Origin: Woeseiaceae bacterium
GTDB taxonomy: Bacteria; Pseudomonadota; Gammaproteobacteria; Steroidobacterales; Woeseiaceae
Direction of reading: 5' to 3'
Length of the DNA stretch: 64,000 nt
Assembly (NCBI GenBank): GCA_021773035.1
Contig: JAJFKU010000002.1
Location: forward strand, 43,135 to 107,134
This document shows positions 29,767-37,555 of this stretch, piece after piece. The position numbers and the translations under genes were made by a program. Positions within the stretch are counted from its first letter, which is position 1; every line of letters begins with the position of its first letter. The notes beneath the pieces are model-generated. The model was not told the origin of the DNA. It saw only the letters and a list, made by a program, of their open reading frames with translations, and ran no database searches.

Positions 29767-30560
29767 AGAAGAGCGGCGCAATACTATTGGCCATTCTGCT
29801 GCTGGCAATCGTCGGCCCGTGGTTAAGCCCAAACGATTATCTGACAACGAATTTCGACGGCATTCTGAAACCACCCGGACTTTCCGGTGCGCACCTTTTC
29901 GGCACAGACGATCTCGGTCGGGACCTGTTCGTACGGACGATGCTCGGTATTCGCGTTACGCTGCTGGTCGCCGTTGTGGCGAGCCTCGTCAGTCTCGTCA
30001 TCGGTGTGACTTATGGTGCTGTCGCCGGCTATGTCGGCGGCCGGGTGGATGCCGTCATGATGCGTTTCGTTGACACGCTGTATGCGTTGCCATTCATTTT
30101 TCTGGTCATCCTGCTGATGGTCGCGTTCGAACGAAACTTTCTGCTGATCTTTGTTGCCATCGGCGCGATCAACTGGCTGGACATGGCGCGCATCGTTCGC
30201 GGCCAGACTATCAGCCTGCGTGAACGGGAGTTCGTCGACGCCGCAAGGCTGGTCGGCGTCAGCACGGCCGGCATTATTTTCCGGCATATCGCGCCGAATC
30301 TGCTGGGTATCGTAGTGGTCTATGTCACGCTGACCATACCGCAGGCGATTCTCGTCGAGTCGTTCCTGAGCTTTCTGGGCCTGGGTATACAGGAGCCGCA
30401 GACCTCGCTGGGGGCGCTTGTGGACGCGGGCGTCAATCAGATGGAGGGCGCATCGTGGACCCTGCTCATCCCGGCGACACTACTTGCCCTGATATTGCTG
30501 TGTTTCAATTTTCTCGGCGATGCCTTGCGGGACTTTTTTGATGCGAGGCGGGCGCCATGA
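29763..30560 (+). CDS. oppC: Oligopeptide ABC transporter permease OppC
   Basis: Second permease of the Opp system. GTG start overlapping oppB. After the first helix comes GTDDLGRDLFVRTMLGIRVTLLVAVVASL, typical of OppC/DppC. The EAA loop is REREFVDAARLVGVSTAGIIFRHIAPNLLG, followed by FLSFLGLGIQEPQTSLGALV. 265 residues, slightly short at the N-terminus compared with OppC (about 300). It overlaps the next gene by 4 bp. Confidence 0.93.
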   Translation: MKKSGAILLAILLLAIVGPWLSPNDYLTTNFDGILKPPGLSGAHLFGTDDLGRDLFVRTMLGIRVTLLVAVVASLVSLVIGVTYGAVAGYVGGRVDAVMMRFVDTLYALPFIFLVILLMVAFERNFLLIFVAIGAINWLDMARIVRGQTISLREREFVDAARLVGVSTAGIIFRHIAPNLLGIVVVYVTLTIPQAILVESFLSFLGLGIQEPQTSLGALVDAGVNQMEGASWTLLIPATLLALILLCFNFLGDALRDFFDARRAP

Positions 30561-32317
30561 GTTTGCTCGAAGTTACTGAGCTGAGCGTCCGCTATGGTGA
30601 AGAGACCGTCGTCGATGACCTGAGCTTCTCCGTTAACAGCGGTGAGTCTGTCGGCATCGTCGGTGAATCGGGTTCGGGTAAATCGCAAACGGCGTTGGCG
30701 CTGCTGGGCCTGCTTCCCCGCAACGCAAACCTTAGCGGCAGCATCCGCCTGGATGGCAACGAGCTGGCGGGTAAAAGTGACGAGGAGCTTGATCGCGTCA
30801 GGGCGCGGCGCATCGCCATGGTGTTCCAGGACCCGGCGCAGGCACTCAATCCCTATCTTCGCGTAGGCCGGCAGCTGCGGCAGATTTTATTGCAGCACAG
30901 GCTTGCGAGCGGCAAGGCTGCCGATGTGCGTGTGATCGACATGCTGCAACGAGTGGGTCTGCCGGATCCTGTGCGCCAGTTCCGGGCTTTTCCGCACGAA
31001 CTGTCCGGTGGCATGCGGCAGCGAGTGATGATCGCTTCGGCGCTGATCGCCGAACCCGATCTACTGGTAGCTGACGAACCTACAACGGCACTGGACGTAA
31101 CGGTGCAGGCACAGATTCTGGACCTGCTGGAAACCCTGCGAGACAGTACGGCTCTGCTGCTGATTACCCATGATCTCGCTATCGTCGCCGGGCGCTGCGA
31201 GCGGTTGCTGATCTTCGATGCGGGCAAACTCATCGAGTCCGGCGCAACCACAGCGGTGTTTTCCTCTCCGCAAATGCCGAAGACAAAACAGCTGCTGGCC
31301 GCTGCGGCGAGATTAGACACCGGGCCGATACCAGCGCCGGTGAGCGGGGAAACGCTGCTGGATATCGAGAGGCTTACGGTCAGCTACGGTAAAGCCGCCG
31401 CCCAGCGGCTGCAGGCGGTGACGGATGTCAGTCTGTCGCTCAGGACAGCGGAAACGCTGGCCATCGTCGGAGAGTCCGGCTCGGGAAAATCCAGTCTCGT
31501 GCGCGCACTGCTTGGCCTGGTCCCACCACAGTCTGGGGCGGTCGTCTACGCCGGTTCGCAACTGGCCGGTTCATTGCAGGCACGACTTTCGGGGCAGCGC
31601 CGCGATCTGCAGCTCGTCTTTCAGGACCCCGTTGCCGCGCTGAATCCGCAGATGCGTGTGCAGAAGATCGTTGCTGAACCGCTGCAGGTTCACGAGCGGG
31701 GTCTGTCATCGGCGAAACGCAGGGAGCGGGTTGCCGCGATGCTGGCGAAAGCCGGCCTGGATAAGAGCTTTCTGGATCGTTATCCGCATCAGCTGTCAGG
31801 CGGCCAGGCGCAGCGGGTTGGAATCGCGCGGGCACTGATTCTTGGGCCGCGCATCCTGATTTGCGATGAGGCGGTGGCCGCCCTGGATGGCAGTACTCGT
31901 GAGCAGGTTCTTGAGCTCCTTAAAAACCTGCAGCGCGAATCGGGCCTGTCGATCATTTTTATCTCGCACGATCTCGCGGTGGTTCGTTCGATGAGCCATC
32001 GTGTCGCCGTCATGTATCTGGGCCGCCTGCTGGAAGTTGCCGATAACGCAAGCCTGTTTTCAACGCCTCGGCATCCCTATACAAAGGCCCTGCTCGACGC
32101 AGTCCCGGTGCCCGATCCGCGGCGGGCGCTGCAGGCGCCGCCGCTCGGCGGTGAGGCACCGTCGATGTTATCGCCGCCACGCGGCTGTGTGTTTCATCCA
32201 CGCTGCGCTTACGCAAAAGCGCGCTGCAGTGAGCAGCGACCGGAGTTGCGGGAGTTTGCCGGCGTGCGCGTCGCTTGTCACCGGGCCGACGAAATCAGTC
32301 TGAACGCTCGCTACTGA
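30557..32317 (+). CDS. Oligopeptide ABC transporter ATP-binding protein, fused OppD-OppF
   Basis: A single 586-residue protein carrying both ATPase domains of the Opp transporter. Domain 1: Walker A GIVGESGSGKSQTAL near residue 34, signature LSGGMRQRVMIASAL, Walker B DLLVADEPTTALDV. Domain 2: Walker A IVGESGSGKSSLVRAL near 306, signature LSGGQAQRVGIARAL, Walker B ILICDEAVAALDG. A C-terminal Cys-rich oligopeptide signature GCVFHPRCAYAKARC ends the protein. E. coli uses separate OppD and OppF; fused forms (YejF/GsiA type) are known. Its last 7 bp overlap the convergent DUF945 gene. Confidence 0.94.
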   Translation: MSLLEVTELSVRYGEETVVDDLSFSVNSGESVGIVGESGSGKSQTALALLGLLPRNANLSGSIRLDGNELAGKSDEELDRVRARRIAMVFQDPAQALNPYLRVGRQLRQILLQHRLASGKAADVRVIDMLQRVGLPDPVRQFRAFPHELSGGMRQRVMIASALIAEPDLLVADEPTTALDVTVQAQILDLLETLRDSTALLLITHDLAIVAGRCERLLIFDAGKLIESGATTAVFSSPQMPKTKQLLAAAARLDTGPIPAPVSGETLLDIERLTVSYGKAAAQRLQAVTDVSLSLRTAETLAIVGESGSGKSSLVRALLGLVPPQSGAVVYAGSQLAGSLQARLSGQRRDLQLVFQDPVAALNPQMRVQKIVAEPLQVHERGLSSAKRRERVAAMLAKAGLDKSFLDRYPHQLSGGQAQRVGIARALILGPRILICDEAVAALDGSTREQVLELLKNLQRESGLSIIFISHDLAVVRSMSHRVAVMYLGRLLEVADNASLFSTPRHPYTKALLDAVPVPDPRRALQAPPLGGEAPSMLSPPRGCVFHPRCAYAKARCSEQRPELREFAGVRVACHRADEISLNARY

Positions 32318-33624
32318 AGCATGCCCAGCGGCAGCGGAATTGGCGCACCGTTAATCGTCAGCAGGCCCTTCTCGAAGTCGGCGTCCATCTCGTAGACGTC
32401 ACCGTTCTTCTTCAGATAGCCCATGCTGATTATTGCGCCGGCCTGTGGATTCATCGACGTTGCGAACTGCACCAGTTCTTCCGGAACCTTGATGTCCGCG
32501 CTTGCGACCAGGTTGAGCAACAATGACGTCCACTCAAATGAGCCGCGATCAGACTCGGGTAGTTCGAAGCTCATCTTTGTTTCGACCGTGCCCATCGGCA
32601 GCGCGACATCCATCTGTTTGACGGCGATATCGAAACCGCCCGCCACGAGGTCTTTGAGTTCTTCCTGGGCGTTCACCATCATCTGGCTCGGATCCTGCGC
32701 GTTGGCCGGGTCTTCCAGTTTTCGGCTGACCGCGCCCAGGGCCGCCGCATCGATGCCCTCGAACGCCATGTCAGCGATGACCGATACCTCTCCGAAACCG
32801 GGAATAGTCTGGCCCTTCATCTCAAGGCGCATATCCGCGGCTGTCTCACCGTCGTCGACCGAGGACTCCGCGACCAGCGTTATGCCCTTCATGCCACCGA
32901 CCTGCGATCCGCCGACCGTCATCGTCATGGCACCCATATCGGCCTCCACCGTACCGACATGGAAACCGTATTCTGTGTTTTCCTGCTCGCCCGAGAATTT
33001 AAGGCTTTCGATCGCTACGGTCTGCTGGTGGCCGGCGAAAGTCATCGTTCCGACATCGCCACTGAACGCAACATCGCCGCTTTTCGCGCTGGACGCGACC
33101 TTGATCGTCGTCGGTTGCCAGCTGATTTCGCCGTCTTCGACCGACAGCGAGCCCGCCTCAAGAATGTAGCGGGAATCGAGGCCGCCGCCGAGGCCGACTT
33201 CGCTGTATATCCTGCCGGGAATAGCCTGTATCTCGCCATCCCAGTACTCAACCGTCAGCGTTGAAACTGCGCTCCCGAGGCCGGGAGCCAGCGAGCCTTC
33301 GTCGCGGCTCATCGATGACACCGGGATCAGGCCGTGGTCGAGATGCGTGTCGATGATCAATACCGGTAACTCGTTGCCACCGCTATTCGACCCGACCATG
33401 GCGGCCCGAAGCTGGCCATCGCCCAGCATTACCCGGTGTTGGCCTTCCGAAGAGAACCAGCCTCGGTCGAAAGACTCTGACGTGACGACCAGCTCGCCGC
33501 TTTCAGCGGCAGCCCAGTTCAGGTTTTCGTCGACGCTCTGTTCTGCCAGTTTGCCCACGAGACCGGGCGAAACAATAATGATCAGAACGGCGGCCAGTAT
33601 CAGCACGATGACGCCTTTTTTCAT
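32311..33624 (-). CDS. DUF945 (YdgA-like) family protein
   Basis: A 437-residue protein with an uncleaved N-terminal membrane anchor (MKKGVIVLILAAVLIIIVSPGLVG), followed by the family pattern with ESFDRGWFSSEGQHRVML near residue 55 and a long beta-rich periplasmic region. The C-terminus is short and ends MPLGMLQ-like. ATG at 33624 is preferred, with GGAG upstream; a start at 33669 would lack a ribosome-binding site. E. coli YdgA/YihF/YhjJ-type proteins have no established function. It converges on the Opp ATPase gene with a 7-bp overlap and is divergent from the cytochrome gene. Confidence 0.85.
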   Translation of the reverse strand: MKKGVIVLILAAVLIIIVSPGLVGKLAEQSVDENLNWAAAESGELVVTSESFDRGWFSSEGQHRVMLGDGQLRAAMVGSNSGGNELPVLIIDTHLDHGLIPVSSMSRDEGSLAPGLGSAVSTLTVEYWDGEIQAIPGRIYSEVGLGGGLDSRYILEAGSLSVEDGEISWQPTTIKVASSAKSGDVAFSGDVGTMTFAGHQQTVAIESLKFSGEQENTEYGFHVGTVEADMGAMTMTVGGSQVGGMKGITLVAESSVDDGETAADMRLEMKGQTIPGFGEVSVIADMAFEGIDAAALGAVSRKLEDPANAQDPSQMMVNAQEELKDLVAGGFDIAVKQMDVALPMGTVETKMSFELPESDRGSFEWTSLLLNLVASADIKVPEELVQFATSMNPQAGAIISMGYLKKNGDVYEMDADFEKGLLTINGAPIPLPLGMLQ

Positions 33625-33786
33625 CGTTACTCTCCAGAAGTGTTTAATCGAATGCGGCGATGCTAGCACGTGCGCGGCAATATACTGTGTGACAGTGCTA
33701 GAAATCCTTGTTAAGTGTCACTAACATAGCGGCCTCACAGTACGCCCCGGGCGCAGCCCGCTGCCAAGAAACCGTTGAAAAAACAA

Positions 33787-34401
33787 ATGAATACGATCAT
33801 CAAAACTGTAGCAAGCGCCGCGACACTGTTTCTCGCATGCGGTTTTTTCGCGCAGACGGCGTATGCCGATGGCGACGCCGAGGCAGGAAAGGAGCTGGGC
33901 TACACCTGTCTGGGCTGCCATGGCATCGAGGGTTATCGAAACGCGTATCCGTCGTACCGGGTGCCGAAGCTCGGTGGCCAGAAGGCGGCGTACCTCAGCC
34001 TGGCGCTCAAAGGCTATCGTGACGGCAGCCGGGAGCACCCAACGATGGCGGCCCAGGCAACGAGCCTGAGCGATACAGAGATCGAGGATGTTGCGGCGTA
34101 TCTCGCCAGTATTGGCGGCGACACCGTTGCCGCCGGCGGTGGCGAGCAGGCGGGCCTTGAAAAGGCGCAGGCCTGCATCGCCTGTCATGGCCAAAATGGT
34201 ATTAGTGTGAACGCCGTTTGGCCGACACTGGCCGGCCAGCACGAGGACTACCTGTTGCAAAGCCTGAAAAAATACCGCGACGGTTCTCGCAGCGATCCGG
34301 TAATGGGCGCACAGGCCGTGCTGGTTGCAGAAGAAGATCTCGCGGTGCTTGCGCGTTACTTCGCGAGCCTCGAAGGCCTCGAAACGACCAGGCCGGAATA
34401 A
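33787..34401 (+). CDS. Dihaem cytochrome c (cytochrome c4 / c553 class)
   Basis: Periplasmic electron carrier of 204 residues. Signal peptide MNTIIKTVASAATLFLACGFFAQTAYA, then two tandem class I cytochrome domains, each with one CxxCH: CLGCH near residue 43 and CIACH near 136. Each is followed by a PxLGGQ/PTLAGQ segment and a distal Met in HPTMAAQA and DPVMGAQA. This duplication is typical of cytochrome c4, which feeds terminal oxidases. ATG at 33787 chosen; a TTG lies four codons earlier. The next gene begins 11 bp downstream. Confidence 0.92.
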   Translation: MNTIIKTVASAATLFLACGFFAQTAYADGDAEAGKELGYTCLGCHGIEGYRNAYPSYRVPKLGGQKAAYLSLALKGYRDGSREHPTMAAQATSLSDTEIEDVAAYLASIGGDTVAAGGGEQAGLEKAQACIACHGQNGISVNAVWPTLAGQHEDYLLQSLKKYRDGSRSDPVMGAQAVLVAEEDLAVLARYFASLEGLETTRPE

Positions 34402-34412
34402 CCGAGCGGTCG

Positions 34413-35375
34413 TTGCCCGATCATAGCGCCCAGACGATCCGACTCAACGATGGCATCACCGCCATCGATACTGAATATGCGCGGCCACTGCAGGATGCCA
34501 GCCACCTGATCGTCGATGCGGGCCGTGCCGCTTTCGTCGACACCGGAACTAACGACAGCGTGCCGCTGCTGCTCGATGCGCTGCGGCAACAAGACCTCGA
34601 CGCCGGCGATGTCGACTATGTTTTCCTGACACATATACACCTGGATCACGCGGGCGGCGCGGGCCTTCTCATGCAGCAGCTCCCGAACGCGCGTTGTGTC
34701 ATTCATCCTCGCGGTGCAGCGCATATGGTGGCACCGGAAAAGCTGATTGCGGGGACAGAGGCTGTTTACGGCGTTACCGAGACACGCGCCATGTACGGGG
34801 TCATCCAGCCTATCGACGAAGCACGCTGCGTCGTTGCCGACGATGAGCAGTGGTTCAAACTCGGTAGCCGGGAGCTGCAGACGCTGTATACCGCAGGCCA
34901 TGCGCTGCACCACTACAGCCTGAACGACCCCGCGTCACGGGGTGTGTTCACCGGCGACAGCTTTGGTGTTTCTTATCGCGAGCTGGACACGGCTGCCGGG
35001 GAGTTCATATTTCCCTCGTCGACGCCAACGCAATTCGATCCCGTGGCGGCTCATGAGGCAATCGATCGAATTCTGGGCTGCGACCCTCAGCAGGTGTATC
35101 TGACCCACTACAGCCGCGTGCGAGATCTCGACCGGCTGGCGGCGGACATGCATGCGGGGATCGATGCCTACGCCGCGCTCGCGATGGCGAATATGGACGT
35201 CGACGACCCCTATCCTGCGATAGAGTCCGGCATGTCCGAGTATCTGACAACCCGGCTCAGGGCGCACGGCTATGAGGAAGACGATGACACGATGCATGCC
35301 GTACTCGAGGTAGACATCGTGCTCAACACGAAGGGACTGATAGCCTGGTTGCAACGACTGAAAAGACAGAGGTAA
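34413..35375 (+). CDS. MBL-fold metallo-hydrolase
   Basis: Metallo-beta-lactamase fold with the metal motif THIHLDHAGGAG (HxHxDH, about residue 70). Further ligands are in CVIHPRGAAHM, YTAGHALHHYSL, VFTGDSFG and LTHYS. Substrate unknown; this glyoxalase-II-like group includes thioesterases and lactonases. The frame is open back to 34218 inside the cytochrome gene. I place the start at TTG 34413 (320 residues), just after the cytochrome stop and before the conserved TIRLNDGITAIDTEY. The start is uncertain. It ends 2 bp before the acuI-like gene, suggesting co-expression. Confidence 0.85.
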   Translation: MPDHSAQTIRLNDGITAIDTEYARPLQDASHLIVDAGRAAFVDTGTNDSVPLLLDALRQQDLDAGDVDYVFLTHIHLDHAGGAGLLMQQLPNARCVIHPRGAAHMVAPEKLIAGTEAVYGVTETRAMYGVIQPIDEARCVVADDEQWFKLGSRELQTLYTAGHALHHYSLNDPASRGVFTGDSFGVSYRELDTAAGEFIFPSSTPTQFDPVAAHEAIDRILGCDPQQVYLTHYSRVRDLDRLAADMHAGIDAYAALAMANMDVDDPYPAIESGMSEYLTTRLRAHGYEEDDDTMHAVLEVDIVLNTKGLIAWLQRLKRQR

Positions 35376-35377
35376 CA

Positions 35378-36382
35378 ATGGACCGTTTTCGAGCATTCAG
35401 AATCGACGAGCAGGATGGCAACGTTAGCGGCGCGTTTGCGGAGTTGTCCGTTGACGATCTGACGGCAGGTAACGTCGTCGTCCGCGTCAGTCATTCGACA
35501 ATCAATTACAAGGATGCGCTGGCAGCCACCGGCGCCGGCAGGATACTGCGGCGTTATCCCTTGAATGGCGGTATCGATCTTGCCGGCACGGTGGTCAGTT
35601 CCGAGGACGGCGAATTTCAGCCTGGAACCGAAGTGCTGGTAAACGGTTGTGGTTTGAGCGAAACGGTTGACGGTGGGTATTCGGAATATGCGCGGGTAGA
35701 CAGCAAGAGCCTGGTTGCGATTCCGGAAGGAATGTCTGCCTTCGAGGCGATGCAGATAGGGACGGCGGGTTACACGGCTGCCCTGGCCATTCATCGCATG
35801 GAGCAGAACGGGCAGACACCGGACCTTGGGCCGATCGTCATCACAGGGGCAAGCGGCGGCGTCGGCAGCGTGGCGATCGACATGCTCTCGGGACGCGGTT
35901 ACGAGGCGATTGCGGTGACGGGCAAGGCAGGTGAAGAGGCTTACCTGAAAAAAATAGGCGCGAGCCGGATTCTCGTGCGCGACCAGGTCGACCTTGGCAA
36001 GCGCCCGCTGGAGAAAGCGCTGTGGGGCGGCGCAATCGATAACCTCGGCGGCGAGTATCTGACCTGGCTCACGCGAACCGTCGACTACGGCGGCAATATC
36101 GCGAGCATCGGTCTCGCCTCAAGCGCCGCGTTGAATACCACGGTGCTGCCATTCATTTTGCGAGCAGTCTGCTTGCTGGGGATTAACTCCGTAGACACGC
36201 CCAGCGACCTGCGGCGCGCTGTGTGGGCGCGTATTGGCGGCGACCTCAAACCGCAGCATCTCGACACGATTGGCCACAAGACGATTTCGTTCGACGAATT
36301 ACCGGGCGCGTTTCAGGGCTACATAGACGGTACGGTTACCGGTCGTGTGGTTGTGGAGATAGCGAGGCCTCCTCGAGCGTAG
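35378..36382 (+). CDS. acuI: Acrylyl-CoA reductase (AcuI/YhdH family), zinc-free MDR oxidoreductase
   Basis: NADPH-dependent medium-chain reductase of 334 residues. Family features are SHSTINYKDALAATGAGRILRRYPLNGGIDLAGTV near the N-terminus, VLVNGCGLSET, the LGPIVITGASGGVGSVAIDML nucleotide-binding motif near residue 150, and the end of the fold with LPGAFQGYIDGTVTGRVVVEI. AcuI/YhdH enzymes reduce acryloyl-CoA to propionyl-CoA, and the prpBCD genes for propionyl-CoA use lie 4 kb downstream. It is close behind the MBL-fold gene (2 bp). Other quinone-oxidoreductase activities cannot be excluded. Confidence 0.85.
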   Translation: MDRFRAFRIDEQDGNVSGAFAELSVDDLTAGNVVVRVSHSTINYKDALAATGAGRILRRYPLNGGIDLAGTVVSSEDGEFQPGTEVLVNGCGLSETVDGGYSEYARVDSKSLVAIPEGMSAFEAMQIGTAGYTAALAIHRMEQNGQTPDLGPIVITGASGGVGSVAIDMLSGRGYEAIAVTGKAGEEAYLKKIGASRILVRDQVDLGKRPLEKALWGGAIDNLGGEYLTWLTRTVDYGGNIASIGLASSAALNTTVLPFILRAVCLLGINSVDTPSDLRRAVWARIGGDLKPQHLDTIGHKTISFDELPGAFQGYIDGTVTGRVVVEIARPPRA

Positions 36383-36433
36383 TATATTCGCGCGAAGCTG
36401 CCCTCTCTTGATGCGGTAATGAAGGGTTCAACG

Positions 36434-37555
36434 ATGCAGATCGAAATCCGGCACGGCTTGTTGCGTGTGACTCGTTTCAGCACACTGCTGGTTTTCAGCG
36501 CTGTTTTTGCCGCGCCGAGCCAGGCCTCTACCTTCGATGTTGCCCTTAAGAAAAACACCTATCTGCCGGGAGAGCCGCTCGACGTTACTTGTCAGTGGCC
36601 CGCTGAAGCACCGGAGGAGAGCGGCCTCATTCGGTTCAGACAGATCAACCTGGCCCAGGTCGAAGTAACTCCGAAAACCAATATTTCCTACAGCGGAAAA
36701 TTCAACAATCCAAACTGCCTGCAGCTACGAACGCCGTGGGCACCGGGTAAGTACCTTCTGGAATTTCAGGCGGACACGACACCAGCGACGCCGGCGCGCC
36801 GAAAATCGTTCGTGGTCACGGAATTGCCGAGAGCGCGCATACTGAGTTATGTCGGCGTCAAGACCGCTGCCGAAGCCGGTCAGATGAGCGCAGGACCCTA
36901 TTTTCAGTACGACCTGACCTTCACCGATGACCGCTGTTATCAGAACAGTTACTTCGACCTCAAGCAAAGGCGCCCGGTTTTCGTGATCGCGATCGAACGC
37001 AATACGGGTGAAGTCGCGAGACGCTGGGATGCCACGCTCATGAGTCGGAAGCAGGAGTGTCTGCACGACTGCGCGGCGGCACCGATCCCCTATTTCTGCC
37101 GAAAATCGGGGACCTATCGGCGCGCTCTAAAAACGCCCCTGACTGCCGGCGAATGGGACATTGCGCTGGTGCAGCAACCGGCACCGGGACAGGTTTGCGA
37201 CGAACCCTGTGTTGCGTGGCCGGCAACCGAACGCCGGCTGGCATCTAAGCTGCGGGTTATCGATCGTGTGGAGGCGGCCGGTCCGGTTGCCGTGTCGCGA
37301 ATGTTTGTGTCGAGGTCAAATCGCGGAGACGACATTATTGATATGAAACAGCGATTGACGGGCAGTTTCTATTTGTGGGTGGAGTTCGCTGAACGAAATC
37401 CTTTTCAGCGTGAGCTTGTAAGCGCGACCCTGGAGGACGGTAGCGAGCTGGACTCCATTCTGGTGCAGCGCTCCGGCGACGCGGAGGGCGTTTACTATCG
37501 CAGCGAACGCCTGACGCCCGGGAACTTTCGGCCGAAATCAGATGATCAGGAATAA
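36434..37555 (+). CDS. Secreted protein of unknown function, cysteine-rich, Ig-like start
   Basis: I do not recognise the family. The 373-residue protein begins with a signal peptide ending AAPSQAS. The mature part opens with TFDVALKKNTYLPGEPLDVTCQW, which resembles an Ig-like or macroglobulin-type beta domain. Eight cysteines after the signal peptide (VTCQW, NPNCLQ, DDRCYQ, QECLHDC, YFCRK, GQVCDEPC) suggest disulphides in the periplasm. A second beta-rich segment follows (RVIDRVEAAGPVAVSRMFV...). ATG 36434 has AAGGG at 7-nt spacing; an earlier ATG at 36419 lacks one. Its last 14 bp overlap the next gene, so the two are probably translated together and may work together. Confidence 0.8.
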   Translation: MQIEIRHGLLRVTRFSTLLVFSAVFAAPSQASTFDVALKKNTYLPGEPLDVTCQWPAEAPEESGLIRFRQINLAQVEVTPKTNISYSGKFNNPNCLQLRTPWAPGKYLLEFQADTTPATPARRKSFVVTELPRARILSYVGVKTAAEAGQMSAGPYFQYDLTFTDDRCYQNSYFDLKQRRPVFVIAIERNTGEVARRWDATLMSRKQECLHDCAAAPIPYFCRKSGTYRRALKTPLTAGEWDIALVQQPAPGQVCDEPCVAWPATERRLASKLRVIDRVEAAGPVAVSRMFVSRSNRGDDIIDMKQRLTGSFYLWVEFAERNPFQRELVSATLEDGSELDSILVQRSGDAEGVYYRSERLTPGNFRPKSDDQE

